64,000 nucleotides of DNA. It comes from Callipepla californica brunnescens. Its lineage: Eukaryota > Chordata > Aves > Galliformes > Odontophoridae. The position numbers and the translations under genes were made by a program. The stretch spans positions 203,501 through 267,500 of the forward strand of contig JALIRH010000063.1 in the NCBI GenBank assembly GCA_023055505.1, read 5' to 3'. The notes under the pieces are model-generated. The model worked only from the letters and a program-made list of their open reading frames with translations. It was not told the DNA's origin and did not search any database. Shown in pieces: positions 46,701 through 59,543 of the stretch (within the stretch, counting starts at the first letter, position 1; every line of letters starts with the position of its first letter).

Positions 46701-49117
46701 TCCCGAACCCTAACCCTAATCCTAGCCCTAACTCTAACTTTATTCGTAACCCTACCCCTAATCCAAACAATAACCCTTACCCTAATCAAACCCTATCCCT
46801 ATTCCTAACCCTTACCCTAACCGTATCACAATCCCTATCCTAACTCTTACCATAACCCAAACCCTAACCTAACCCTAACCCTAACCCTAACCCTATCCCT
46901 AACCCTTACCCTAACCCTAACCCTACCCTAACCTTAACTCTACCCTAACCGTATCCCTACCCTAACCCTAACCCTAATCCTAGCCCTTACTCTAACTTTA
47001 TTCCTAACCCTACCCCTGATCCAAACACTAACCCTAACCTTAATGTAACCCTAACCCTATTCCTAACCCTTACCCTAACTGTATCCCATTCCCTATCCTA
47101 ACTCTTACCATAACCCTAACCCTGATGCTAATGCTAACCCTAACCCTGAATCTAACCCTTACCCTAACCCTATCCCTTACCCAGAAGCTAACACTTAGCG
47201 TTGTACAATACCTAACCGTACCCTAACCCTATCCCTAAACCTAAAAGGAACCCAAACTCTAACCCTAAATCTGTCCCTGAGCCTAACCTTCAACCTTACC
47301 CTAACCTTAACCCTAACCCTGTTCCATTCTCTAAACATATCTGTAAGCATTACCTTCATCCTAACTCGAACTCTACCCTAACCCTATCCCTTTGACCCCA
47401 ACACAAAACCCAGATTGAGCCTGACCCTAACCTAGGTAGCATAAAGTGTATGTAGGGTGAATTTGAGTTTTAGGGTCAAAGTTAAATTGTTAGTTTTAGG
47501 GTTAGGGTGAAGGATTGCTTTAGTTCTAGTATTAGGGTGTTTGGGGTTAGGGTTAGGGTAAGGATTTTGGAGTGGATTAGGTTTAGGGTCAGGTTTGGGG
47601 GAGTTTTGGGGTTAGGGTTAGATTTAGGATTAGGGTTAGCAAAAAAGTTGTTTTAGTTTTAGTTTAGGTTAGTGCTAGGATTAGGTTGAGTGTTCTTGTG
47701 AAGTTTAGGTTTAGGGTTAGGTTTAGGTTTAGATTGAGGTTTAGGGTAAGGAGTAGGGTTCATTTGACTTTTAGGGTCAGAGTAGAGTTAAGTCGTGTTA
47801 GGGTTAAGGTTAAGAACAGGATTCAGATTCCAATTAGGTTTTGGGTTCCTACTAGGGATAGGCCTCAAATTAGTGTTAAGGTTAGGGTTAGGGTTAGGTA
47901 TAGGGAAAGGGTTAGTGTTAAGGCCAGGGCAAGTGTATGGTTTAGGGTAAAGATTGGATTTAGGGTTAGGTTTAGATGTAGGTTTGGTTTGATCGTTAGG
48001 GTGTGAGAAGGCACCGGCCTTGGATTTCGTTTGGAGATTGGGTAAGGTTTAGGAATAGGAATAACATTGGTGTTTAAAAGATGATTAGTGTTAGTATTAG
48101 GGATAGGGTTACGGTTAGAGTTTAGTTAGGGTTGTTAGTTTTAGAGTGAGGGATAGGGGTATGGTTTGGTCTAGTACTTGGGTTAGGGTTTGGGATAGTC
48201 CTAGCATTAGTGTTAGGGTTAGGGTTCCGTTAGGGTTGTGGTAATCTGATGCTAGGTGTCGGGATTAGGGTTGTGCTTAAATGTGGGTTTGGTTTGAGGG
48301 TCAGAGTTAGGGTTAGGGTAGAGTTAGAATTAGGGTAAGAGTTAGGATTAGGTTTAGGATTAGGATAAAGATTAGGTTAGGATTAGTGTTGGCTTTAGGG
48401 TTGTGTCTGGGAGAAGGGTTAGTGTTAGGGATAGACTTAGGGTAAGAGTAAGTGTTAGGAATAGGCATAGGTTTTGGGAAAGTTTCAGAGTTTGGACTGG
48501 ATTTATGATTAGGGTTAGGGACAAAGATTTTTTGAGATTTGTGATTAGATTTAGGGAGAAAAGTAGGCTGACTTGTGGTCTTAGCAGTAGGTTTAGGTTT
48601 AGGTTTAGGTTTAGGATTCCATTTGTATTTATTGATCGAGGTTGGGTTAGTTGGAGTGTAAAGGTCAGAGTAGGGTTAGGCCTTGGGATAGGGTTAAGGT
48701 TTGGAATAGGATTAGGATTCAAATGATGTTACGGGTTGGTGTTAGGGTTAGGGAAAGGTTAGGATCAGGGTTGAGGTCAGGGTTAGGTATAGGAAAAGGG
48801 TTAGTGTTAGGGCTAGGGCAATTGGAAGGGTTAGGCTTAGGCTTAGATATTAGGGTTAGGTTTAGGCGGAGGTTTGGTTCGAGTGTCAGGGTGAGAGAAG
48901 GGGTAGGCCTGGGGTTTGGTTTTGGGTTACATCATACAAATCATCCCATACATTAGCTGGGGTGGGAGGTGCAAGGAACAGCCAGCAAAGTGCTGAGTTC
49001 ATTCCAATCAGAGGACCTGAAGATCGGGTAGCTACTATCAAACCGTTTGTGTTGCCAATTCCGATGATATTTATGGGGCCCTGATGTTATGGTTCAGTGG
49101 GGAGTCACTATCAAGTC
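43726..49117. repeat. Macrosatellite unit 4 (5392 bp)
   Basis: Same plan; the switch is at 47431-47436. It pairs with unit 3 by shared variants but carries the GGTCTTAGCAG variant (about 48577) shared with units 5 and 6, where units 1-3 have GGTGTTAGCAG. Confidence 0.93.
48929..49117. repeat. 189 bp spacer, copy 4
   Basis: Same sequence, 5392 bp after copy 3. Confidence 0.9.
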
Positions 49118-52100
49118 CAAACCCAATCCAAACCCCAAACCTACTCCTATTCCTAAACCTTATCTTAACCCTAAACCAAACCCAAACCCAAGGCCCTCCC
49201 CTTCTCTCAGCCTAACACTCAAACTAACCTAAACCCGAAACTAACCCTACATTTATCCTAATCTTATCCATATTCTAAGGCCTAACCCTACTCTGACCAG
49301 AAAGCTCATGTTGTCTAAAATCTACCCCTTACCTAAAACCTAAATCGACAAAAAAACCTAACCCGAAACCTCAACCTAACTCTTCTCCTAACTAGAACAC
49401 CAGCACTTCACCTTACCCTAACTGGAAACCTAGGACTAAATCCTTACCTTGTCCAGAACCCTATTCCTAACCCAAACCAGAATTCTAACCTCTACCCTAA
49501 CCAAAACCCTTCCCCTAAACCTAAACCTAATGCTACCCTCAACCAAACCCTAGCCCTAAATCCTACCCTAAAACCAACACCACGTTTAAGCTCAAACCTC
49601 AAGCCTCAAAGAAAGCATCAGATTACCGCAGATCTCACCTAACACTAACCCCAATCCAATCCCTACTACTAACCCCAAACCCAATCCAAACACCAAAACT
49701 ATTCCTATTCCTAAACCTAACACTAAGCCAGAACCAAACCCAAGGCCTACCCCTTCTCTCAGCCTGACACTCAAACTAACCTAGACCTGAACGCAACGCT
49801 AAATCAAATACTAAAACTCACCCTTAGCCAAGGCCCTTTTAGGACCCTTCCCTGGTCCTAAAACTAAAGAGAACCCTTCATCTACATCCCTAACCCTTAC
49901 CCTAAACCTAAATCTACACCAAAACCTAACCCTAACCCTAACATGTCTTCTAACTGTAAAACTAACGCTTCACCTAACCCGAACTGAAACCCCAGGACTA
50001 AACCTTACCTAACACCTAGCTATATTCCTAACCCTATCCTGAAACCTAACGTTAACCCTAACCCTAAAAACAACTTGGAACCAAACCCTAACCCTAACCT
50101 AACCCTTATCAGAACCCTAAATCTAATCCTAACCGTTACCTCAATTGAACTCCAATTCTTCCTGAAATCTAAATGGGACCTTAAAACCAACCCCAGATTG
50201 AAGCCCAACCCTAAACCTAACACAAAGCATTAGATTACCACAGCCATCACCTAACTCTAACCCCAGCCTTAACGCTAATACTATCCCAAACACTATTCCA
50301 ATTCCTAAACCCAACACAAACCCAAAAACACAAAGCCTACAATTCTCACAGCCTAACACTGAAAGGAAACCTAAATCTTACCCTAACTCTAAAACTAATC
50401 CAAAGCATGACCACAATTTAAACTCTAAATCTACCTTCAAACTAAAGCTGACCCTAACACCAACCTCAAGTAAAAGCCCAACCCTAAGCCTAACACAAAG
50501 CATTAGATTACCACAACGCTCACCTAACTTCTAACCCCCACCCTAACACTAATACTAAAGCAATCAGATTCCAAATACTAACCCAATTCCTATTCTGAAA
50601 CCCAAAACTATTCCAAAAACAAACCCAAGGCCTAACCTTTCTCTCACCCTAACAATCAAAGAAAACCTATTCCTAAACCTAATCCTAAATCTAGTCCTAA
50701 CCCTCACCCTTAATCTAACCCCAACCCCCACCCAGAAGCTAACACTTAGCATTGTACAATACCTAAACGTACCCCTAATCCTTATCACTAAACCTAAAAG
50801 GAACCTGAAACATAGTGCTAAATCCGAACCCTAACCCTGAAGACTAACGCTAACAATGAACCAATTCCTATACCTTTTCCTTCCTCCAAATTGATTCCTA
50901 GCACTAACCCTAGCCCTACATTAACCCTATCCTAACCCTAACCCTAACCCTAGCCCTAAACTACATTAACCCTAACCCTAACCCTAACCCTAACCCTAGC
51001 CCTAACCTAACTCTAACCCTAACCCTAACCCTAAACCTAATGCTAACCCTTACCCTACCCTAACCCTAGCCCTACCATACCCTAACCCTAACCTACCCTA
51101 ACTCTAACCCTAACCCTAACCCTAAACCTAAACCTAAACCTAAACCTAACCCTAACCCTAACCCTAATTCCTAACCCTTACCTTAACTTTATCACAATCC
51201 CTATCCTAATTCTTACCCTAACCCTAACCCTTACCTAACCCTAACCCTAATCCTAACCCTAACTCTAACCTTAACCCTAACCCTAACCGTAACCTAACCC
51301 TAACCCTAATCCTAACCCTAACCCTAACTCTAATTCCTAACCCTTACCTTAACTGTATCACAATCCCTATCCTAAATTTTACCCTAAACCTAACCCTTAC
51401 CGAAACCTAACCCTAACCCTAACCCTAACCCTAACCCTAACCCTAACCCTAACCTCAACCCTAACCCCAACCCTAACCTAACCCTAACCCTAACCCTAAC
51501 CCTAACCCTTACCCTACCCTAACTCTAACCCTAACCCCAACCCTAACCCTAACAATAAATTTAACCTTAACCCTAACCCTAACCCTAACCCTACCCTAAC
51601 CCTAACCCTACCCTAACCCTAACCCTAACCCTAACCCTAACCCTAACCTAACCCTAACCCTAACCCTAACCCTTACCCTAACCCTAGCCTAACCCAAACC
51701 CTAACCCTAACCCTACCCTAACCCTAACCCTAACCCTACCCCTAACCCTACTTTACCCTAACCCTAATCCTAACACTAACTCTAACTTTATTCCTTACCC
51801 TAACACTAATCCAATCCCGAACCCTAACCCTAATCCTAGCCCTAACTCTAACTTTATTCGTAACCCTACCCCTAATCCAAACAATAACCCTTACCCTAAT
51901 CAAACCCTATCCCTATTCCTAACCCTTACCCTAACCGTATCACAATCCCTATCCTAACTCTTACCATAACCCAAACCCTAACCTAACCCTAACCCTAACC
52001 CTAACCCTATCCCTAACCATTACCCTAACCCTAACCCTACCCTAACCTTAACTCTACCCTAACCGTATCCCTACCCTAACCCTAACCCTAATCCTAGCCC

Positions 52101-54231
52101 TTACTCTAACTTTATTCCTAACCCTACCCCTGATCCAAACACTAACCCTAACCTTAATGTAACCCTAACCCTATTCCTAACCCTTACCCTAACTGTATCC
52201 CATTCCCTATCCTAACTCTGACCATAACCCTAACCCTGATGCTAATGCTAACCCTAACCCTGAATCTAACCCTTACCCTAACCCTATCCCTTACCCAGAA
52301 GCTAACACTTAGCGTTGTACAATACCTAACCGTACCCTAACCCTATCCCTAAACCTAAAAGGAACCCAAACTCTAACCCTAAATCTGTCCCTGAGCCTAA
52401 CCTTCAACCTTACCCTAACCTTAACCCTAACCCTGTTCCATTCTCTAAACATATCTGTAAGCATTACCTTCATCCTAACTCGAACTCTACCCTAACCCTA
52501 TCCCTTTGACCCCAACACAAAACCCAGATTGAGCCTGACCCTAACCTAGGTAGCATAAAGTGTATGTAGGGTGAATTTGAGTTTTAGGGTCAGAGTTAAA
52601 TTGTTAGTTTTAGGGTTAGGGTGAAGGATTGCTTTAGTTCTAGTATTAGGGTGTTTGGGGTTAGGGTTAGGGTAAGGATTTTGGAGTGGATTAGGTTTAG
52701 GGTCAGGTTTGGGGGAGTTTTGGGGTTAGGGTTAGATTTAGGATTAGGGTTAGCAAAAAAGTTGTTTTAGTTTTAGTTTAGGTTAGTGCTAGGATTAGGT
52801 TGAGTGTTCTTGTGAAGTTTAGGTTTAGGGTTAGGTTTAGGTTTAGATTGAGGTTTAGGGTAAGGAGTAGGGTTCATTTGACTTTTAGGGTCAGAGTAGA
52901 GTTAAGTCGTGTTAGGGTTAAGGTTAAGAACAGGATTCAGATTCCAATTAGGTTTTGGGTTCCTACTAGGGATAGGCCTCAAATTAGTGTTAAGGTTAGG
53001 GTTAGGGTTAGGTATAGGGAAAGGGTTAGTGTTAAGGCCAGGGCAAGTGTATGGTTTAGGGAAAAGATTGGATTTAGGGTTAGGTTTAGATGTAGGTTTG
53101 GTTTGATCGTTAGGGTGTGAGAAGGCACCGGCCTTGGATTTCATTTGGAGATTGGGTAAGGTTTAGGAATAGGAATAACATTGGTGTTTAAAAGATGATT
53201 AGTGTTAGTATTAGGGATAGGGTTACGGTTAGAGTTTAGTTAGGGTTGTTAGTTTTAGAGTGAGGGATAGGGGTATGGTTTGGTCTAGTACTTGGGTTAG
53301 GGTTTGGGATAGTCCTAGCATTAGTGTTAGGGTTAGGGTTCCGTTAGGGTTGTGGTAATCTGATGCTAGGTGTCGGGATTAGGGTTGTGCTTAAATGTGG
53401 GTTTGGTTTGAGGGTCAGAGTTAGGGTTAGGGTAGAGTTAGAATTAGGGTAAGAGTTAGGATTAGGTTTAGGATTAGGATAAAGATTAGGTTAGGATTAG
53501 TGTTGGCTTTAGGGTTGTGTCTGGGAGAAGGGTTAGTGTTAGGGATAGACTTAGGGTAAGAGTAAGTGTTAGGAATAGGCATAGGTTTTGGGAAAGTTTC
53601 AGAGTTTGGACTGGATTTATGATTAGGGTTAGGGACAAAGATTTTTTGAGATTTGTGATTAGATTTAGGGAGAAAAGTAGGCTGACTTGTGGTCTTAGCA
53701 GTAGGTTTAGGTTTAGGTTTAGGTTTAGGATTCCATTTGTATTTCTTGATCGAGGTTGGGTTAGTTGGAGTGTAAAGGTCAGAGTAGGGTTAGGCCTTGG
53801 GATAGGGTTAAGGTTTGGAATAGGATTAGGATTCAAATGATGTTACGGGTTGGTGTTAGGGTTAGGGAAAGGTTAGGATCAGGGTTGAGGTCAGGGTTAG
53901 GTATAGGAAAAGGGTTAGTGTTAGGGCTAGGGCAATTGGAAGGGTTAGGCTTAGGCTTAGATATTAGGGTTAGGTTTAGGCGGAGGTTTGGTTCGAGTGT
54001 CAGGGTGAGAGAAGGGGTAGGCCTGGGGTTTGGTTTTGGGTTACATCATACAAATCATCCCATACATTAGCTGGGGTGGGAGGTGCAAGGAACAGCCAGC
54101 AAAGTGCTGAGTTCATTCCAATCAGAGGACCTGAAGATCGGGTAGCTACTATCAAACCGTTTGTGTTGCCAATTCCGATGATATTTATGGGGCCCTGATG
54201 TTATGGTTCAGTGGGGAGTCACTATCAAGTC
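49118..54231. repeat. Macrosatellite unit 5 (5114 bp, shortest)
   Basis: Same plan; the switch is at 52545-52550. The length difference lies mainly in fewer CCCTAA repeats in the core (about 51400-51760). Confidence 0.93.
54043..54231. repeat. 189 bp spacer, copy 5
   Basis: Same sequence, 5114 bp after copy 4. Confidence 0.9.
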
Positions 54232-57200
54232 CAAACCCAATCCAAACCCCAAACCTACTCCTATTCCTAAACCTTATCTTAACCCTAAACCAAACCCAAA
54301 CCCAAGGCCCTCCCCTTCTCTCAGCCTAACACTCAAACTAACCTAAACCCGAAACTAACCCTACATTTATCCTAATCTTATCCATATTCTAAGGCCTAAC
54401 CCTACTCTGACCAGAAAGCTCATGTTGTCTAAAATCTACCCCTTACCTAAAACCTAAATCGACAAAAAAACCTAACCCGAAACCTCAACCTAACTCTTCT
54501 CCTAACTAGAACACCAGCACTTCACCTTACCCTAACTGGAAACCTAGGACTAAATCCTTACCTTGTCCAGAACCCTATTCCTAACCCAAACCAGAATTCT
54601 AACCTCTACCCTAACCAAAACCCTTCCCCTAAACCTAAACCTAATGCTACCCTCAACCAAACCCTAGCCCTAAATCCTACCCTAAAACCAACACCACGTT
54701 TAAGCTCAAACCTCAAGCCTCAAAGAAAGCATCAGATTACCGCAGATCTCACCTAACACTAACCCCAATCCAATCCCTACTACTAACCCCAAACCCAATC
54801 CAAACACCAAAACTATTCCTATTCCTAAACCTAACACTAAGCCAGAACCAAACCCAAGGCCTACCCCTTCTCTCAGCCTGACACTCAAACTAACCTAGAC
54901 CTGAACGCAACGCTAAATCAAATACTAAAACTCACCCTTAGCCAAGGCCCTTTTAGGACCCTTCCCTGGTCCTAAAACTAAAGAGAACCCTACCCCTTCC
55001 ACTAAACCTTCATCTACATCCCTAACCCTTAACCTAAACCTAAATCTACACCAAAACCTAACCCTAACCCTAACATGTCTTCTAACTGTAAAACTAACGC
55101 TTCACCTAACCCGAACTGAAACCCCAGGACTAAACCTTACCTAACACCTAGCTATATTCCTAACCCTATCCTGAAACCTAACGTTAACCCTAACCCTAAA
55201 AACAACTTGGAACCAAACCCTAACCCTAACCTAACCCTTATCAGAACCCTAAATCTAATCCTAACCGTTACCTCAATTGAACTCCAATTCTTCCTGAAAT
55301 CTAAATGGGACCTTAAAACCAACCCCAGATTGAAGCCCAACCCTAAACCTAACACAAAGCATTAGATTACCACAGCCATCACCTAACTCTAACCCCAGCC
55401 TTAATGCTAATACTATCCCAAACACTATTCCAATTCCTAAACCCAACACAAACCCAAAAACACAAAGCCTACAATTCTCACAGCCTAACACTGAAAGGAA
55501 ACCTAAATCTTACCCTAACTCTAAAACTAATCCAAAGCATGACCACAATTTAAACTCTAAATCTACCTTCAAACTAAAGCTGACCCTAACACCAACCTCA
55601 AGTAAAAGCCCAACCCTAAGCCTAACACAAAGCATTAGATTACCACAACGCTCACCTAACTTCTAACCCCCACCCTAACACTAATACTAAAGCAATCAGA
55701 TTCCAAATACTAACCCAATTCCTATTCTGAAACCCAAAACTATTCCAAAAACAAACCCAAGGCCTAACCTTTCTCTCACCCTAACAATCAAAGAAAACCT
55801 ATTCCTAAACCTAATCCTAAATCTAGTCCTAACCCTCACCCTTAATCTAACCCCAACCCCCCACCCAGAAGCTAACACTTAGCATTGTACAATACCTAAA
55901 CGTACCCCTAATCCTTATCACTAAACCTAAAAGGAACCTGAAACATAGTGCTAAATCCGAACCCTAACCCTGAAGACTAACGCTAACAATGAACCAATTC
56001 CTATACCTTTTCCTTCCTCCAAATTGATTCCTAGCACTAACCCTAACCCTACATTAACCCTATCCTAACCCTAACCCTAACCCTAGCCCTAAACTACATT
56101 AACCCTAACCCTAACCCTAACCCTAACCCTAGCCCTAACCTAACTCTAACCCTAACCCTAACCCTAAACCTAATGCTAACCCTTACCCTACCCTAACCCT
56201 AACCCTACCATACCCTAACCCTAACCTACCCTAACACTAACCCTAACCCTAACCCTAAACCTAAACCTAAACCTAACCCTAACCCTAACCCTAATTCCTA
56301 ACCCTTACCTTAACTGTATCACAATCCCTATCCTAATTCTTACCCTAACCCTAACCCTTACCTAACCCTAACCCTAACCCTAACCCTAACTCTAACTTTA
56401 ACCCTAACCCTAACCCTAACCTAACCCTAACCCTAATCCTAACCCTAACCCTAACTCTAATTCCTAACCCTTACCTTAACTGTATCACAATCCCTATCCT
56501 AATTCTTACCCTAACCCTAACCCTTACCTAACCCTAACCCTAACTCTCACCTTAACCCTAACCCTAACCCTAACCTAACCCTAACCCTAACCCTAACCCT
56601 AACCCTAACCCTAACCTCAACCCTAACCCTAACTCTAACCTTAACCCTAAACCTAACAATAAATTTAACCCTAACCCTAACACTAACCCTAACCCTAATT
56701 TTACCCTAACCCTAAGCATACCCTAACCCCAACCCCAACCCTAACCCTAACCCTAACCCCAACCCTAACCTAACCCTAACCCTAACCCTAACCCTAACCC
56801 TACCCTAACCCTAACCCTAACCCTAACCCTAACCCTAACCCTAACAATAAATTTAACCTTAACCCTAACCCTAACCCTAAGCATACCCTAACCCTAACCC
56901 TGACCCTAATCCTAACCCTAACCCTAACCCTAACCCTACCCTAACCCTAACCCTAACCCTAACCCTAACCCTTACCCTTACCCTAACCCTAGCCTAACCC
57001 AAACCCTAACCCTAACCCTACCCTAACCCTAACCCTAACCCTAACCCTACCCCTAACCCTACTTTACCCTAACCCTAATCCTAACACTAACTCTAACTTT
57101 ATTCCTTACCCTAACACTAATCCAATCCCGAACCCTAACCCTAATCCTAGCCCTAACTCTAACTTTATTCGTAACCCTACCCCTAATCCAAACAATAACC

Positions 57201-59543
57201 CTTACCCTAATCAAACCCTATCCCTATTCCTAACCCTTACCCTAACCGTATCACAATCCCTATCCTAACTCTTACCATAACCCAAACCCTAACCTAACCC
57301 TAACCCTAACCCTAACCCTAACCCTATCCCTAACCCTTACCCTAACCCTAACCCTACCCTAACCTTAACTCTACCCTAACCGTATCCCTACCCTAACCCT
57401 AACCCTAATCCTAGCCCTTACTCTAACTTTATTCCTAACCCTACCCCTGATCCAAACACTAACCCTAACCTTAATGTAACCCTAACCCTATTCCTAACCC
57501 TTACCCTAACTGTATCCCATTCCCTATCCTAACTCTTACCATAACCCTAACCCTGATGCTAATGCTAACCCTAACCCTGAATCTAACCCTTACCCTAACC
57601 CTATCCCTTACCCAGAAGCTAACACTTAGCGTTGTACAATACCTAACCGTACCCTAACCCTATCCCTAAACCTAAAAGGAACCCAAACTCTAACCCTAAA
57701 TCTGTCCCTGAGCCTAACCTTCAACCTTACCCTAACCTTAACCCTAACCCTGTTCCATTCTCTAAACATATCTGTAAGCATTACCTTCATCCTAACTCGA
57801 ACTCTACCCTAACCCTATCCCTTTGACCCCAACACAAAACCCAGATTGAGCCTGACCCTAACCTAGGTAGCATAAAGTGTATGTAGGGTGAATTTGAGTT
57901 TTAGGGTCAAAGTTAAATTGTTAGTTTTAGGGTTAGGGTGAAGGATTGCTTTAGTTCTAGTATTAGGGTGTTTGGGGTTAGGGTTAGGGTAAGGATTTTG
58001 GAGTGGATTAGGTTTAGGGTCAGGTTTGGGGGAGTTTTGGGGTTAGGGTTAGATTTAGGATTAGGGTTAGCAAAAAAGTTGTTTTAGTTTTAGTTTAGGT
58101 TAGTGCTAGGATTAGGTTGAGTGTTCTTGTGAAGTTTAGGTTTAGGGTTAGGTTTAGGTTTAGATTGAGGTTTAGGGTAAGGAGTAGGGTTCATTTGACT
58201 TTTAGGGTCAGAGTAGAGTTAAGTCGTGTTAGGGTTAAGGTTAAGAACAGGATTCAGATTCCAATTAGGTTTTGGGTTCCTACTAGGGATAGGCCTCAAG
58301 GTTAGGGTTAGGGTTAGGGTTAGGTATAGGGAAAGGGTTAGTGTTAAGGCCAGGGCAAGTGTATGGTTTAGGGTAAAGATTGGATTTAGGGTTAGGTTTA
58401 GATGTAGGTTTGGTTTGATCGTTAGGGTGTGAGAAGGCACCGGCCTTGGATTTCATTTGGAGATTGGGTAAGGTTTAGGAATAGGAATAACATTGGTGTT
58501 TAAAAGATGATTAGTGTTAGTATTAGGGATAGGGTTACGGTTAGAGTTTAGTTAGGGTTGTTAGTTTTAGAGTGAGGGATAGGGGTATGGTTTGGTCTAG
58601 TACTTGGGTTAGGGTTTGGGATAGTCCTAGCATTAGTGTTAGGGTTAGGGTTCCGTTAGGGTTGTGGTAATCTGATGCTAGGTGTCGGGATTAGGGTTGT
58701 GCTTAAATGTGGGTTTGGTTTGAGGGTCAGAGTTAGGGTTAGGGTAGAGTTAGAATTAGGGTAAGAGTTAGGATTAGGTTTAGGATTAGGATAAAGATTA
58801 GGTTAGGATTAGTGTTGGCTTTAGGGTTGTGTCTGGGAGAAGGGTTAGTGTTAGGGATAGACTTAGGGTAAGAGTAAGTGTTAGGAATAGGCATAGGTTT
58901 TGGGAAAGTTTCAGAGTTTGGACTGGATTTATGATTAGGGTTAGGGACAAAGATTTTTTGAGATTTGTGATTAGATTTAGGGAGAAAAGTAGGCTGACTT
59001 GTGGTCTTAGCAGTAGGTTTAGGTTTAGGTTTAGGTTTAGGATTCCATTTGTATTTCTTGATCGAGGTTGGGTTAGTTGGAGTGTAAAGGTCAGAGTAGG
59101 GTTAGGCCTTGGGATAGGGTTAAGGTTTGGAATAGGATTAGGATTCAAATGATGTTACGGGTTGGTGTTAGGGTTAGGGAAAGGTTAGGATCAGGGTTGA
59201 GGTCAGGGTTAGGTATAGGAAAAGGGTTAGTGTTAGGGCTAGGGCAATTGGAAGGGTTAGGCTTAGGCTTAGATATTAGGGTTAGGTTTAGGCGGAGGTT
59301 TGGTTCGAGTGTCAGGGTGAGAGAAGGGGTAGGCCTGGGGTTTGGTTTTGGGTTACATCATACAAATCATCCCATACATTAGCTGGGGTGGGAGGTGCAA
59401 GGAACAGCCAGCAAAGTGCTGAGTTCATTCCAATCAGAGGACCTGAAGATCGGGTAGCTACTATCAAACCGTTTGTGTTGCCAATTCCGATGATATTTAT
59501 GGGGCCCTGATGTTATGGTTCAGTGGGGAGTCACTATCAAGTC
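54232..59543. repeat. Macrosatellite unit 6 (5312 bp)
   Basis: Same plan; the switch is at 57862-57867. It has the 18 bp piece near 54990 seen otherwise only in unit 1. A short loss near 58297 replaces AATTAGTGTTAAGG with a directly continuing GGTTAGGG run. Confidence 0.93.
59355..59543. repeat. 189 bp spacer, copy 6
   Basis: Same sequence, 5312 bp after copy 5. The seventh would fall beyond the window. Confidence 0.9.
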
